From positions 1-10,359 of the forward strand of contig JAYFOV010000049.1 of NCBI GenBank assembly GCA_034928535.1: DNA of 10,359 bases, read 5' to 3'. Under the pieces are notes generated by a model, which worked only from the letters and a program-made list of their open reading frames with translations, searched no databases and was not told where the DNA came from. Of the stretch, positions 1-4,807 are shown piece by piece. The position numbers and the translations under genes were made by a program. Each line of letters opens with the position of its first letter. Positions within the stretch are counted from its first letter, which is position 1. Source of the DNA: CAXXOK01 sp001604115 (GTDB lineage Bacteria; Bacillota; Clostridia; Christensenellales; Aristaeellaceae).

Positions 1-56
1 CAGTCATGCACTCCGCGTTTCGACGACCCATCCGCGCGTGCACTGCGTGGAGCAGC

Positions 57-90
57 AAAAACCCCTCAAACCATTCCGGTTCAAGGGGTT
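57..90 (-). terminator. Intrinsic terminator of the host tRNA gene
   Basis: Read on the minus strand, AACCCCT and AGGGGTT pair, with an inner AACC/GGTT helix, and a run of five T follows. It lies 7 bases beyond the CCA end of the tRNA fragment, so it is most simply the native terminator of the host tRNA gene. Positions 1-56 beyond it are host DNA in which I see no supportable gene. Confidence 0.8.
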
Positions 91-96
91 CCTGTT

Positions 97-141
97 TGGT
101 GGGATTAAATGGGCTCGAACCATCGACCTCCACGATGTCAA
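97..141 (-). other. Attachment-site scar: 3' half of tRNA-Val(GAC)
   Basis: The minus strand reads as the 3' part of a tRNA. The anticodon loop is TTGACAT (135-141, anticodon GAC, valine). It is followed by the 3' anticodon-stem strand CGTGG, variable loop AGGTC, T stem GATGG/CCATT around loop TTCGAGC, acceptor strand TAATCCC, discriminator A and encoded CCA (97-99). No matching 5' half exists above 141: the expected GGGATTA acceptor strand and the CCACG stem partner are both absent. A cut in the anticodon loop is typical of tyrosine-integrase phages that use tRNA genes as attB. The adjacent integrase gene (stop 41 bases away) supports this. The restored tRNA should lie at the far prophage end, outside the window. 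Confidence 0.88.
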
Positions 142-182
142 ACTTGAAGCATCAGAACATAAAATCACGAATTTGCTTGATT

Positions 183-1397
183 TTACTTGGTTTTCCGCAG
201 TTCCAGTTTTGCAGACGCAAGCTCTGAAACCCTTATGTTTCCGCGCCCATCTGTGCCGGTGCGCCCACTTTTGCGCCCACTTTCACGCGAAAGAAAATCT
301 GCGTCCAAGGCATCGGCAACGCCTTCCTGTAACCCGCTCATGAGATACCCATACGTATCCATGGTGATTTTGATCGACGCATGACCAAGCCGTTCTTGGA
401 TGATTTTTGGCTGTACACCCATCCTAATTAACATTGCAGCATGCGTATGCCGCAAATCATGATATGTTGCCTGAGGCATAGGAGCCACGTTCGTGCCGAT
501 CCGTTTGGCGTTAATGGCCTGGATCAGACGTCTAGTCGCCTGCGGGAAACTATCTACCCGGTACCTTGTTCCACTACTACTTACGCAAACATAATCAGAT
601 GTTTTGGGTAATACGTGTAATTCATCCATGACAAAACGCGGCATATTGATTGTGCGCATGGATCCGTTGTTTTTTGTGTCCTTTTGGACTTCCGTCCCCT
701 GCGTGGTGCGCGTTCTGGCAGCCGTAATGGTGATGGTACGCCGCTTAAAATCCACATTACACCAGCGAAGAGCTGCCGCTTCCTCGCGCCTTAAGCCGCC
801 GTAGAGAGCAAGCAGCAGCGGATAGCGAAAGGCGCTACCTACGCTGGCAGACACGATATCATCGATGTCATTGTCGTTAAGTATCTTCTGTTGTCGCTTC
901 GGGGCTTTTGGCATCCTAGCCCTATGAATTGGGTTAGCCGGTATGATACCCTGCTGGACAGCCCAACTTAGCGACAGACGCAGGGATTCCGTCAGCGCAA
1001 TCGCTGTGCGGATTGCGAGAGGTTTCTTGCCTCCTTCCCCGTTTTGTAGGTTACTAATAAGCAGGTTCAGCGCTGATGCATTCACACGGCGGATTGGCAT
1101 ATCATAGATAAATGTGCGGCGAAGGCGATCTATACCGTCACTATACTTGCTCTTGGTAGTAGCCGCCAGCCCTGTGCAGTGCTCTGCAAACCAGCGCTCC
1201 ATGACAAAGCCGCAAGACGCCTGATCACCATGGATATCAATACCCGCGTTTGACTTGCGCTCAAGCTCCTTGGCGGCCGCCCAGGCATCCTCTTTGGTTG
1301 GAAATCCTGACTTGCGCTTTTGCGTTTCTACGCCCGTTTCATCCGTAACACGGTAGCGCACGTACCATACTTTACCGCGCTTGCCTACCCATGCCAT
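183..1397 (-). CDS. int: Phage tyrosine recombinase (integrase)
   Basis: This 404-residue enzyme inserts and excises the prophage by site-specific recombination at the neighbouring tRNA-Val site. Residues 1-55 form the basic, aromatic-rich arm-binding domain typical of Bacillota phage integrases. About 63-150 is the core-binding SAM-like domain and about 170-360 the catalytic domain. All catalytic residues are visible: R203 in GLRREEAA, K242 in the beta-hairpin, H313 and R316 in HDLRH, H339 in LGHAS and nucleophile Y349 in DTYGYL. A basic tail of about 55 residues follows the tyrosine. The ATG at 1397 is preceded by a GGTGG ribosome site about 10 bases upstream. The full length and intact motifs argue that the prophage can still move. 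The gene sits beside the att scar and is transcribed toward it. Confidence 0.97.
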   Translation of the reverse strand: MAWVGKRGKVWYVRYRVTDETGVETQKRKSGFPTKEDAWAAAKELERKSNAGIDIHGDQASCGFVMERWFAEHCTGLAATTKSKYSDGIDRLRRTFIYDMPIRRVNASALNLLISNLQNGEGGKKPLAIRTAIALTESLRLSLSWAVQQGIIPANPIHRARMPKAPKRQQKILNDNDIDDIVSASVGSAFRYPLLLALYGGLRREEAAALRWCNVDFKRRTITITAARTRTTQGTEVQKDTKNNGSMRTINMPRFVMDELHVLPKTSDYVCVSSSGTRYRVDSFPQATRRLIQAINAKRIGTNVAPMPQATYHDLRHTHAAMLIRMGVQPKIIQERLGHASIKITMDTYGYLMSGLQEGVADALDADFLSRESGRKSGRTGTDGRGNIRVSELASAKLELRKTK

Positions 1398-1459
1398 GGT
1401 TTATCACCCACCAACTACTTAGCTTTTGCCCGCTTCGCTGAATAAAATGTCGCTGTCAC

Positions 1460-1990
1460 TCAAAAGTCAAGGTCAAACCAGATCGATTGTTTATACAAAA
1501 GCAAAGGCGAATCATCATTGTCAATTGCGAAGGTTAAATATGTCTCGCCCTCGCCTGGAGTGATGAGTTCCAGATCATCCATTAGAGTAGACACTACTCT
1601 CATCTTACGAACAACACCCTTTGATGACACGGCCTCGAAATCCTTGTATGATATCTTGACACGTTGTGTGGAATTATCGACACTTAATACCCTAACATAT
1701 ACTACAGCAATGCAGTATTCCTGGCCTGGTTCTGGATCATCGTATGCAAAATACGATAGATTCCTTTTAATAAGATCCACTGCATCCGATCCACGAACTA
1801 TTGATTTTACATACATGACATATCCGACATTCGATTTATTGTCCTGAATCCCAGCCCACTGATCCATGTTGACTGGATCTTCTCTTGTTATCGTTTCAGG
1901 CGTGCGCATATTATCTTGTCTTATCGGTTCTGCGATCGATACACCTATCATTACAGCCATCAACAACGTGCAAATGAGGATCCTTTTCAT
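1460..1990 (-). CDS. Secreted protein with a DUF4352-like beta-sandwich (candidate lysogenic-conversion gene)
   Basis: The 176-residue product starts at ATG 1990, not at the upstream in-frame ATG (2023), because AGAGGTG lies 7 bases before it and the N-terminus then reads as a signal peptide: MKR, about 15 hydrophobic residues, and cleavage after SIA. There is no lipobox cysteine, so it should be exported and freed rather than lipid-anchored. The mature part has alternating beta-strand segments (GQEYCIAVVYVRVLSVD, VKISYKDFEAVSSKG, GETYLTFAIDND). These resemble DUF4352-type immunoglobulin-like domains; this is a pattern judgement, not a search result. Its base composition is visibly more AT-rich than the replication genes, suggesting separate acquisition. 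It lies between integrase and repressor in the block expressed in lysogens. Its ligand is unknown. No convincing promoter was found. Confidence 0.75.
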   Translation of the reverse strand: MKRILICTLLMAVMIGVSIAEPIRQDNMRTPETITREDPVNMDQWAGIQDNKSNVGYVMYVKSIVRGSDAVDLIKRNLSYFAYDDPEPGQEYCIAVVYVRVLSVDNSTQRVKISYKDFEAVSSKGVVRKMRVVSTLMDDLELITPGEGETYLTFAIDNDDSPLLLYKQSIWFDLDF

Positions 1991-2110
1991 GCGAGTACAC
2001 CTCTCAAGATAATCTATACGCATATGTAGACTGAGTGTACCACTTGGGAGGATTTTCCGCCACTACAATATGACGTATTTTTTTCGTGCTACTGACACCA
2101 TATCTTGTAG

Positions 2111-2139
2111 TTGACGCGAAAGCCATTACCGGGTATCCT
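2111..2139 (+). promoter_or_regulatory. Predicted sigma-70-type promoter of the small gene at 2180
   Basis: A TTGACG -35 box (2111-2116), a 17-base spacer and a TATCCT -10 box (2134-2139) would start a transcript near 2146, some 35 bases before the ATG at 2180. It is a sequence match only. The terminator at 2371-2422 on the same strand completes a self-contained transcription unit. Confidence 0.5.
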
Positions 2140-2179
2140 ATTAACACGAACATATATTCTCGTTTGGAGGGCATCTGTA

Positions 2180-2338
2180 ATGGTAAAGGACACGGCCTGG
2201 GAAATCAAGATGGCGCAGCTGACCAAGGTAGCGGATGCCCTGAGCGATACAGACCTGCACAAGGTATATGTGTACGCTCGCACCCTGGCACAGCTTGCGG
2301 CTGAAAAGCAAAAGGAGCAGGCAAAGCCCGCTACTTAA
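2180..2338 (+). CDS. Small protein of unknown function, convergent with the repressor
   Basis: The 52-residue protein starts at ATG 2180, which has GGAGG about 9 bases upstream. Longer in-frame readings begin before a plausible ribosome site and are less likely. The product is a charged, probably helical peptide (about 12-45, with LSDTDLHKVYVYARTLAQLA) ending in a Lys/Gln-rich tail. I see no signal peptide or membrane segment. The LSDxDLxKVxxYA pattern resembles C-terminal helices of small phage repressors, but I do not recognise a family. The stop overlaps the repressor's stop tail-to-tail by 8 bases. With its own predicted promoter and an embedded terminator, it appears to be an independent plus-strand unit within the otherwise minus-strand lysogeny block. 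Confidence 0.65.
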   Translation: MVKDTAWEIKMAQLTKVADALSDTDLHKVYVYARTLAQLAAEKQKEQAKPAT

Positions 2339-2684
2339 GCTTAGATTCTAGGTAAGCCATCATCTTATCCAGCAGCTCATCCGGCATATCCGCAAGGATA
2401 CGGAGGAGCTGCTTTTTGTTTTCATTTTGGCCTTCCATGGCACGCGTGAGCAGCTCGATATCGCTGTCGGACTGCGGCGGATGCATGGGCTCGATGCCGT
2501 CTACAAGCCATTCGTAGGCGACGCCGTATTCTCGACAAATGGAAATAATAAGCTGTTCCGACGGTTCTCTGCGCCCAATTTCTATTTGAGCAATGGTATT
2601 CTGCTTCACACCTAAGCGTTCGGCGAATTGAGTTTGCGTTAAATTTGCGTCTTTTCGAACTGCTTTTACCCGTTCACCTAGCAT
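2331..2684 (-). CDS. XRE-family phage repressor (cI-like)
   Basis: The 117-residue DNA-binding protein probably holds the prophage silent. ATG 2684 is chosen because AAAGGAGG lies 7 bases upstream; the longer reading to 2717 would run through that ribosome site. Residues about 5-60 form a canonical HTH_3 domain: LTQTQFAERLGV, then the recognition segment KQNTIAQIEIGRREPS and a closing helix with YEWLVDG. The rest (about 70-117) is a charged helical region, likely for dimerisation. It has no LexA-type peptidase domain, so release from repression would not be by RecA-stimulated self-cleavage of the usual kind; this is an inference. It is divergent from the early operon across the promoter pair at 2708-2775. 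Its last codons double as a terminator for the convergent small gene. Confidence 0.93.
   Translation of the reverse strand: MLGERVKAVRKDANLTQTQFAERLGVKQNTIAQIEIGRREPSEQLIISICREYGVAYEWLVDGIEPMHPPQSDSDIELLTRAMEGQNENKKQLLRILADMPDELLDKMMAYLESKLK
2371..2422 (+). terminator. Strong intrinsic terminator embedded in the repressor coding sequence
   Basis: On the plus strand AGCAGCTC (2371-2378) pairs perfectly with GAGCTGCT (2406-2413). Inside it, TCCG pairs with CGGA and TATCC with GGATA around a GCAA (GNRA) tetraloop at 2392-2395, leaving one A/G mismatch and a 3-base bulge. TTTTTGTTTT follows directly. It ends the plus-strand transcript of the gene at 2180-2338 while lying entirely within the oppositely transcribed repressor gene. 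Confidence 0.85.
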
Positions 2685-2707
2685 GCTATGGCCTCCTTTC
2701 TTGCACA

Positions 2708-2736
2708 ACAATAGCACAAATAATTGGCACAGTCAA
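2708..2736 (-). promoter_or_regulatory. Predicted repressor promoter (leftward)
   Basis: On the minus strand TTGACT (2731-2736), a 17-base spacer and TATTGT (2708-2713) form a near-consensus promoter about 25 bases before the repressor start. GCACA recurs at 2703, 2714 and 2727, so autoregulatory sites may lie in the same stretch. Confidence 0.75.
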
Positions 2737-2751
2737 TAAATATGTATTGAC
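2732..2751. promoter_or_regulatory. Palindromic operator candidate between the divergent promoters
   Basis: GTCAATA and TATTGAC form a perfect 7+7 inverted repeat with a 6-base spacer. The repeat includes most of both -35 boxes, so a dimer bound here would compete with RNA polymerase in both directions. That it is the site of the repressor or the Cro-like protein is an inference from position and symmetry. Confidence 0.6.
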
Positions 2752-2775
2752 AAATTAGTCTATGAGATATATTAT
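2747..2775 (+). promoter_or_regulatory. Predicted early promoter (rightward)
   Basis: TTGACA (2747-2752), a 17-base spacer and TATTAT (2770-2775) give a near-perfect sigma-70 promoter. A start near 2782 leaves a short leader before the ribosome site AAAGGAGGTG of the gene at 2811. This should be the main lytic promoter, repressed in the lysogen. Confidence 0.85.
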
Positions 2776-2810
2776 TATCACACAGACCAACAAAAGGAGG
2801 TGAAACGGAG

Positions 2811-3017
2811 ATGACACCAACGGAGTATAGCTCGCTGCCCGCTTACCCGGTTGGATTCCAGACGGACGGGAACGCCGCTTGCAGCTTATGCGAGGAATTA
2901 CGCCCTACGGCGAACCTGCAAGAGGCTATCGAGCTGGTGCAGACAGGCGCGTGGGTCATGGTAGGCGCGAAAGAGGCCGGTGCCTGCATGATGTACCTCA
3001 TGGGTCGCATCGCCTGA
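2811..3017 (+). CDS. First early gene, unknown 68-residue protein
   Basis: I do not recognise this protein. It opens the rightward early operon, with ATG 2811 placed 10 bases after a strong AAAGGAGG site and only about 30 bases from the predicted transcription start. Visible features are a CSLCEE motif near residues 25-30 that could bind metal or form a disulfide, a helical NLQEAIELVQTG segment, and a hydrophobic C-terminal half (GAWVMVGAKEAGACMMYLMG) with two Met-rich turns. It is too short and polar for a clear membrane protein. Its last 20 bases overlap the end of the minus-strand gene at 2998-3255. Its position suggests an early regulatory or host-takeover role, but nothing in the sequence proves this. 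Confidence 0.65.
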   Translation: MTPTEYSSLPAYPVGFQTDGNAACSLCEELRPTANLQEAIELVQTGAWVMVGAKEAGACMMYLMGRIA

Positions 3018-3255
3018 AGCGCGGCATGGCGATGGCAACATCAGGCATGCTCGCTTCGTAGTAGGCAATCTCTGGCGGCTCCCCCGCAGGAGAAATAGGT
3101 TCTCCGTCCCGCTTCCACTCGACTGTACACTCCATGTACTTCTTGTTCAGCCCCTTTAGCGTAACAACCTTCGCCCAAGTCATTTCCCATCCGCACGCCA
3201 TGTACCGTTCAGCGTCCAGCGCGTGCGTTACCCAAAGCCGTTGCTTGCTACCCAA
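2998..3255 (-). CDS. Probable minus-strand gene inside the early operon, unknown protein
   Basis: The frame is open from GTG 3294 to TGA 2998. I place the start at TTG 3255, which has AAAGGGG 9 bases upstream, giving 85 residues; the GTG would give 98. The translation looks like a real protein: balanced composition, several Trp and Tyr (RLWVTHALDAERYMACGWEM, ECTVEWKRDGEPI) and codon use like the neighbours. The plus strand has no credible gene at 3018-3320. It converges on the gene at 2811-3017 with a 20-base overlap and points against early transcription, so its message would be antisense to the early operon. I found no good promoter for it and no recognisable family. It could instead be a chance open frame. 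Confidence 0.5.
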   Translation of the reverse strand: MGSKQRLWVTHALDAERYMACGWEMTWAKVVTLKGLNKKYMECTVEWKRDGEPISPAGEPPEIAYYEASMPDVAIAMPRFRRCDP

Positions 3256-3320
3256 AACGATCAACCCCTTTAGTGGAGAATCTATGATCAACACAACGAC
3301 CGCGAAAGGAGGTGAGCAAA

Positions 3321-3530
3321 ATGAACCGCACTGCTCTTATTGCCGCGATCAAAGCCGCCGGGCTAACCCATAAGGCGCTGGCTCCGATGATTGGCATAAC
3401 ACCGAAAACCTTCTGCCTCAAGCTTAAGCGCGGAGAATTCACGACGACCGAAGCGGCACGAATGGTCAAGATACTGCACATTCGCGACCCGTCCGACATG
3501 TTCCTGACCGATGAAGCTGTCGATAAGTAA
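3321..3530 (+). CDS. Cro-like small HTH protein (DUF739-type)
   Basis: The 69-residue protein is nearly all helix-turn-helix: AALIAAIKAAG-type first helix, LTHKALAPMIGI, recognition segment TPKTFCLKLKRGEF, then TTTEAARMVKILHI and a short tail with MFLT. This layout, ending in a D/E-rich turn and an aromatic before the last helix, matches the small Cro/DUF739 proteins of Bacillota phages that oppose the main repressor. ATG 3321 follows AAAGGAGG by 8 bases; the in-frame GTG at 3312 overlaps that ribosome site and is rejected. It is the second plus-strand early gene and is expected to bind the operators between the divergent promoters. Family naming is by pattern only. Confidence 0.8.
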   Translation: MNRTALIAAIKAAGLTHKALAPMIGITPKTFCLKLKRGEFTTTEAARMVKILHIRDPSDMFLTDEAVDK

Positions 3531-3532
3531 GA

Positions 3533-3556
3533 ACGGAAGCGGTTGTGCGCTTCCGT
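3533..3556 (+). other. Perfect 9-bp hairpin right after the Cro-like gene
   Basis: ACGGAAGCG and CGCTTCCGT pair perfectly around a 6-base loop (GTTGTG), two bases after the stop codon. No T run follows on either strand, so it is not a standard terminator. Its left arm and loop also have distant partners at 3705-3720, making it one of two exclusive folds (see the ncRNA candidate). Confidence 0.7.
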
Positions 3557-3863
3557 CCAAACTCCGACATTGTTTACCCCGAGTACCTTGCAGTTGGCAG
3601 CATACCGGAATCCTACGCTTTCACCGTCCCTGTGTCGCTCAGTACGGGATTCCGGTCCGTGTTTTATTGCTCTGGGCACGTTCCAGCCACTGCCAACACG
3701 TAGTCACAACCCGGCGCTTCTATGGGATACAGCTTCACTTCGGCGGTGTCAGCCCGCCAAGAACCCGCCCACGCATCAGCTATGCATTTCCTTCGGGGAA
3801 CTGGGCAACGTCAAAAAGGATTCCAATGGGGCATCCCCTCCTTAGTCGCCCGAGATGGGCGGT
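3536..3863 (+). ncRNA. Candidate structured RNA (leader, attenuator or independent RNA) of unknown class
   Basis: The gap from 3531 to 3915 has no gene with a good ribosome site but many inverted repeats. Three are nested: GAAGCGGTTGTG (3536-3547) with CACAACC (3705-3711) and GCTTC (3716-3720); GTTGGCAG (3593-3600) with CTGCCAAC (3690-3697); ACCGGAATCC (3604-3613) with GGATTCCGGT (3647-3656). Further 3' are CTT-GGCGG/CCGCC-AAG (3738-3761), a TTTCC-TTCG-GGGAA hairpin (3787-3800), AAGGA-GGGG/CCCC-TCCTT (3816-3843) and CGCCC/GGGCG (3847-3861). The UUCG hairpin needs a G-U pair that exists only in plus-strand RNA, weakly favouring that orientation. Several elements exclude each other: 3533-3556 against the outer helix, and CCGCCCA (3765-3771) with TGGGCGG (3856-3862) against local hairpins. 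I match it to no known RNA class. Confidence 0.5.
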
Positions 3864-3868
3864 AACAG

Positions 3869-3895
3869 AATAGCACAAATTAACATAAATGTAAA
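3869..3895. promoter_or_regulatory. Operator-like AT-rich site before the second early operon
   Basis: AATAGCACAAAT (3869-3880) is an exact copy of 2710-2721 in the repressor promoter region. It runs into TTAACATAAATGTAAA (3880-3895), an imperfect palindrome whose halves agree at 6 of 8 positions. The AT-rich stretch stands out from its GC-rich surroundings and lies just before the ribosome site of the gene at 3916. No convincing -35/-10 pair was found. Confidence 0.45.
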
Positions 3896-3915
3896 CAGAA
3901 AGGAGGTGACCCGCC

Positions 3916-4062
3916 ATGAAACCCACCCGCAAGCAGCAGCTACTGCATGCCAGCGAGCTCATCAAGCGGCTGGATGATCGCGAGACGGATCTTGCCAAGC
4001 TGGTCGCGCGGGCGATGCAGACCGGCTATGACCTGGGCAAGCTGGAAGCCAAGACCGCCTAA
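3916..4062 (+). CDS. Small charged protein, unknown function (48 residues)
   Basis: ATG 3916 follows AAAGGAGG by 9 bases, one of the best ribosome sites in the window, which is the main reason to accept so short a gene. The product is basic and predicted helical throughout: KPTRKQQLLHASELIKRLDD, then ETDLAKLVARAMQTGYDLGKL. It has no signal peptide, membrane segment or recognisable motif. It opens the second early operon, 34 bases before the excisionase-type gene. A helical adaptor or DNA-associated role would fit, but that is a guess. Confidence 0.65.
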   Translation: MKPTRKQQLLHASELIKRLDDRETDLAKLVARAMQTGYDLGKLEAKTA

Positions 4063-4096
4063 ACCAAATCAGATCCAGAAAGGAGCCGCAAAGTAA

Positions 4097-4345
4097 ATGC
4101 AAACCCTGCTCAGCCCCAAGGAAGCGGCGGCGGAAATGCGTATCAGCGTATCCACCATTACCCGCTGTGTCAAAATGGGCGCGCCGGTGCACCGTTGGGG
4201 AAGCACCGGAAAGCGCTATCGCATCAATGTACCTGAGTTTGTCGCTTGGATGGAAGCTCAAAACAGTCGCGTGGTTATAATGCCGAGCAGGGAAACAGCT
4301 GAGGAAATGGCACGTCGCCGCCGGGCGGCTGTGCGCGCACTATGA
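4097..4345 (+). CDS. Excisionase/MerR-type helix-turn-helix protein
   Basis: The 82-residue protein carries a winged-HTH domain of the HTH_17 (excisionase/MerR) type: LLSPKEAAAEMRISVSTITRCVKMGAPVH followed by the wing segment GKRYRINVPEFVAWME, residues about 4-54. The typical LxxxEAAxxLxxSxxTxxRxxxxGxxP pattern is visible. The C-terminal tail is strongly basic (EEMARRRRAAVRAL). Such proteins either direct integrase toward excision or act as small regulators; distance from int and membership in the early operon leave both open. ATG 4097 follows AAAGGAG by 11 bases. The stop overlaps a downstream ATGA, but the next gene probably starts at GTG 4360. Confidence 0.85.
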   Translation: MQTLLSPKEAAAEMRISVSTITRCVKMGAPVHRWGSTGKRYRINVPEFVAWMEAQNSRVVIMPSRETAEEMARRRRAAVRAL

Positions 4346-4359
4346 AGGAGGTATCAAAC

Positions 4360-4611
4360 GTGAACAACCTATGGCGCACCATAGCGCAGTACGCGCCAAT
4401 GGCTCCGGCGGTATACGCCAACAACCCTGCCTATACCATCCGGCCGGAATGGCAGGTGTGGCGTGATGGCGTGGCACGCATCGTATATCGAGCGTATTAC
4501 CGCAAGTACCCCATTTATGAGCTGGACAAGAGCAGCAGCCTTGTGGCCGTGCAGGATGCGCTCCATGACTACATTATGGAGGCTCACCATGCAACACCCC
4601 TATGTGATTGA
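4360..4611 (+). CDS. Unknown 83-residue early protein
   Basis: GTG 4360 is chosen because AAGGAGG lies 8 bases upstream; the in-frame ATG at 4342 would sit before that site. The product is rich in aromatics, especially tyrosine (RIVYRAYYRKYPIYELDKSS), with a Trp-rich segment (PEWQVWRDGVARI) and a final helix ending in HDYIMEAHHA. No domain is recognised and there is no signal peptide. It overlaps the next gene by 23 bases, whose ribosome site lies within its codons, so the two are probably translationally coupled. It belongs to the run of small early genes ahead of the replication block. Confidence 0.75.
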   Translation: MNNLWRTIAQYAPMAPAVYANNPAYTIRPEWQVWRDGVARIVYRAYYRKYPIYELDKSSSLVAVQDALHDYIMEAHHATPLCD

Positions 4612-4807
4612 CCTGGGCGCAGCGCTGTATGATGCGCTGTGGGACGATCCGGCGCGCCCGACCAGCATGACTGTAGAGCGTTGGGCGCGTGAGGTGCTTG
4701 GTACCCATATCAAGGAGGTGACAGATCGTGTGGACGATGCACATGCTGGGCTGGTACATGAGCCGCTACCGCACAGAGCGCAGGAAGTACCGCAAGATGA
4801 TGCCTGA
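4589..4807 (+). CDS. Unknown 72-residue early protein
   Basis: ATG 4589 has GGAGG 6 bases upstream, inside the end of the preceding gene. The first 45 residues look well formed (YVIDLGAALYDALWDDP, SMTVERWAREVLG). The last 27 or so are read from bases also used, in another frame, by the SH3-protein gene, and are His/Glu/Pro-rich. The overlap with GTG 4728 is 80 bases, large for this operon. Either the overlap is real or the gene has lost an earlier stop through a frameshift. No family is recognised. An acidic, partly helical protein of this type could bind host factors, but there is no direct evidence. Confidence 0.65.
   Translation: MQHPYVIDLGAALYDALWDDPARPTSMTVERWAREVLGTHIKEVTDRVDDAHAGLVHEPLPHRAQEVPQDDA

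Noticed and set aside
97..175. A complete tRNA gene on the minus strand.
   Set aside because: The sequence above 141 contains neither the acceptor 5' strand nor a D arm, and the anticodon stem cannot form. Only the 3' half is present.
1398..1459. A possible terminator between the secreted-protein and integrase genes.
   Set aside because: Only weak AGC/GCT pairing and no T run. The two genes may share a transcript.
2073..2086. A run of seven T on the plus strand near 2079-2085 that might end a transcript.
   Set aside because: No GC-rich hairpin precedes it on either strand.
3248..3679. A 143-residue minus-strand frame across the Cro-like gene.
   Set aside because: It is antisense to a well-supported HTH gene, has no ribosome site and has Ser/Arg-heavy composition, so it is a shadow frame.
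3545..3703. A 52-residue plus-strand frame from GTG 3545, with a fairly protein-like translation (VYPEYLAVGSIPESYAF).
   Set aside because: It lacks a proper ribosome site, starts inside a hairpin loop, and its bases are already constrained by nested inverted repeats. Codon-change analysis of homologues could revive it.
3664..3815. A minus-strand tail (TAEVKLYPIEAPG) that faintly recalls the C-terminus of IS605-type TnpB, with hairpins beyond it as in an element right end; TTAC also precedes the hairpin at 3847-3861.
   Set aside because: No RuvC or zinc-finger residues are present, the end hairpins differ from each other, and the single UUCG hairpin favours the plus strand. A TnpB or omega-RNA search would decide.
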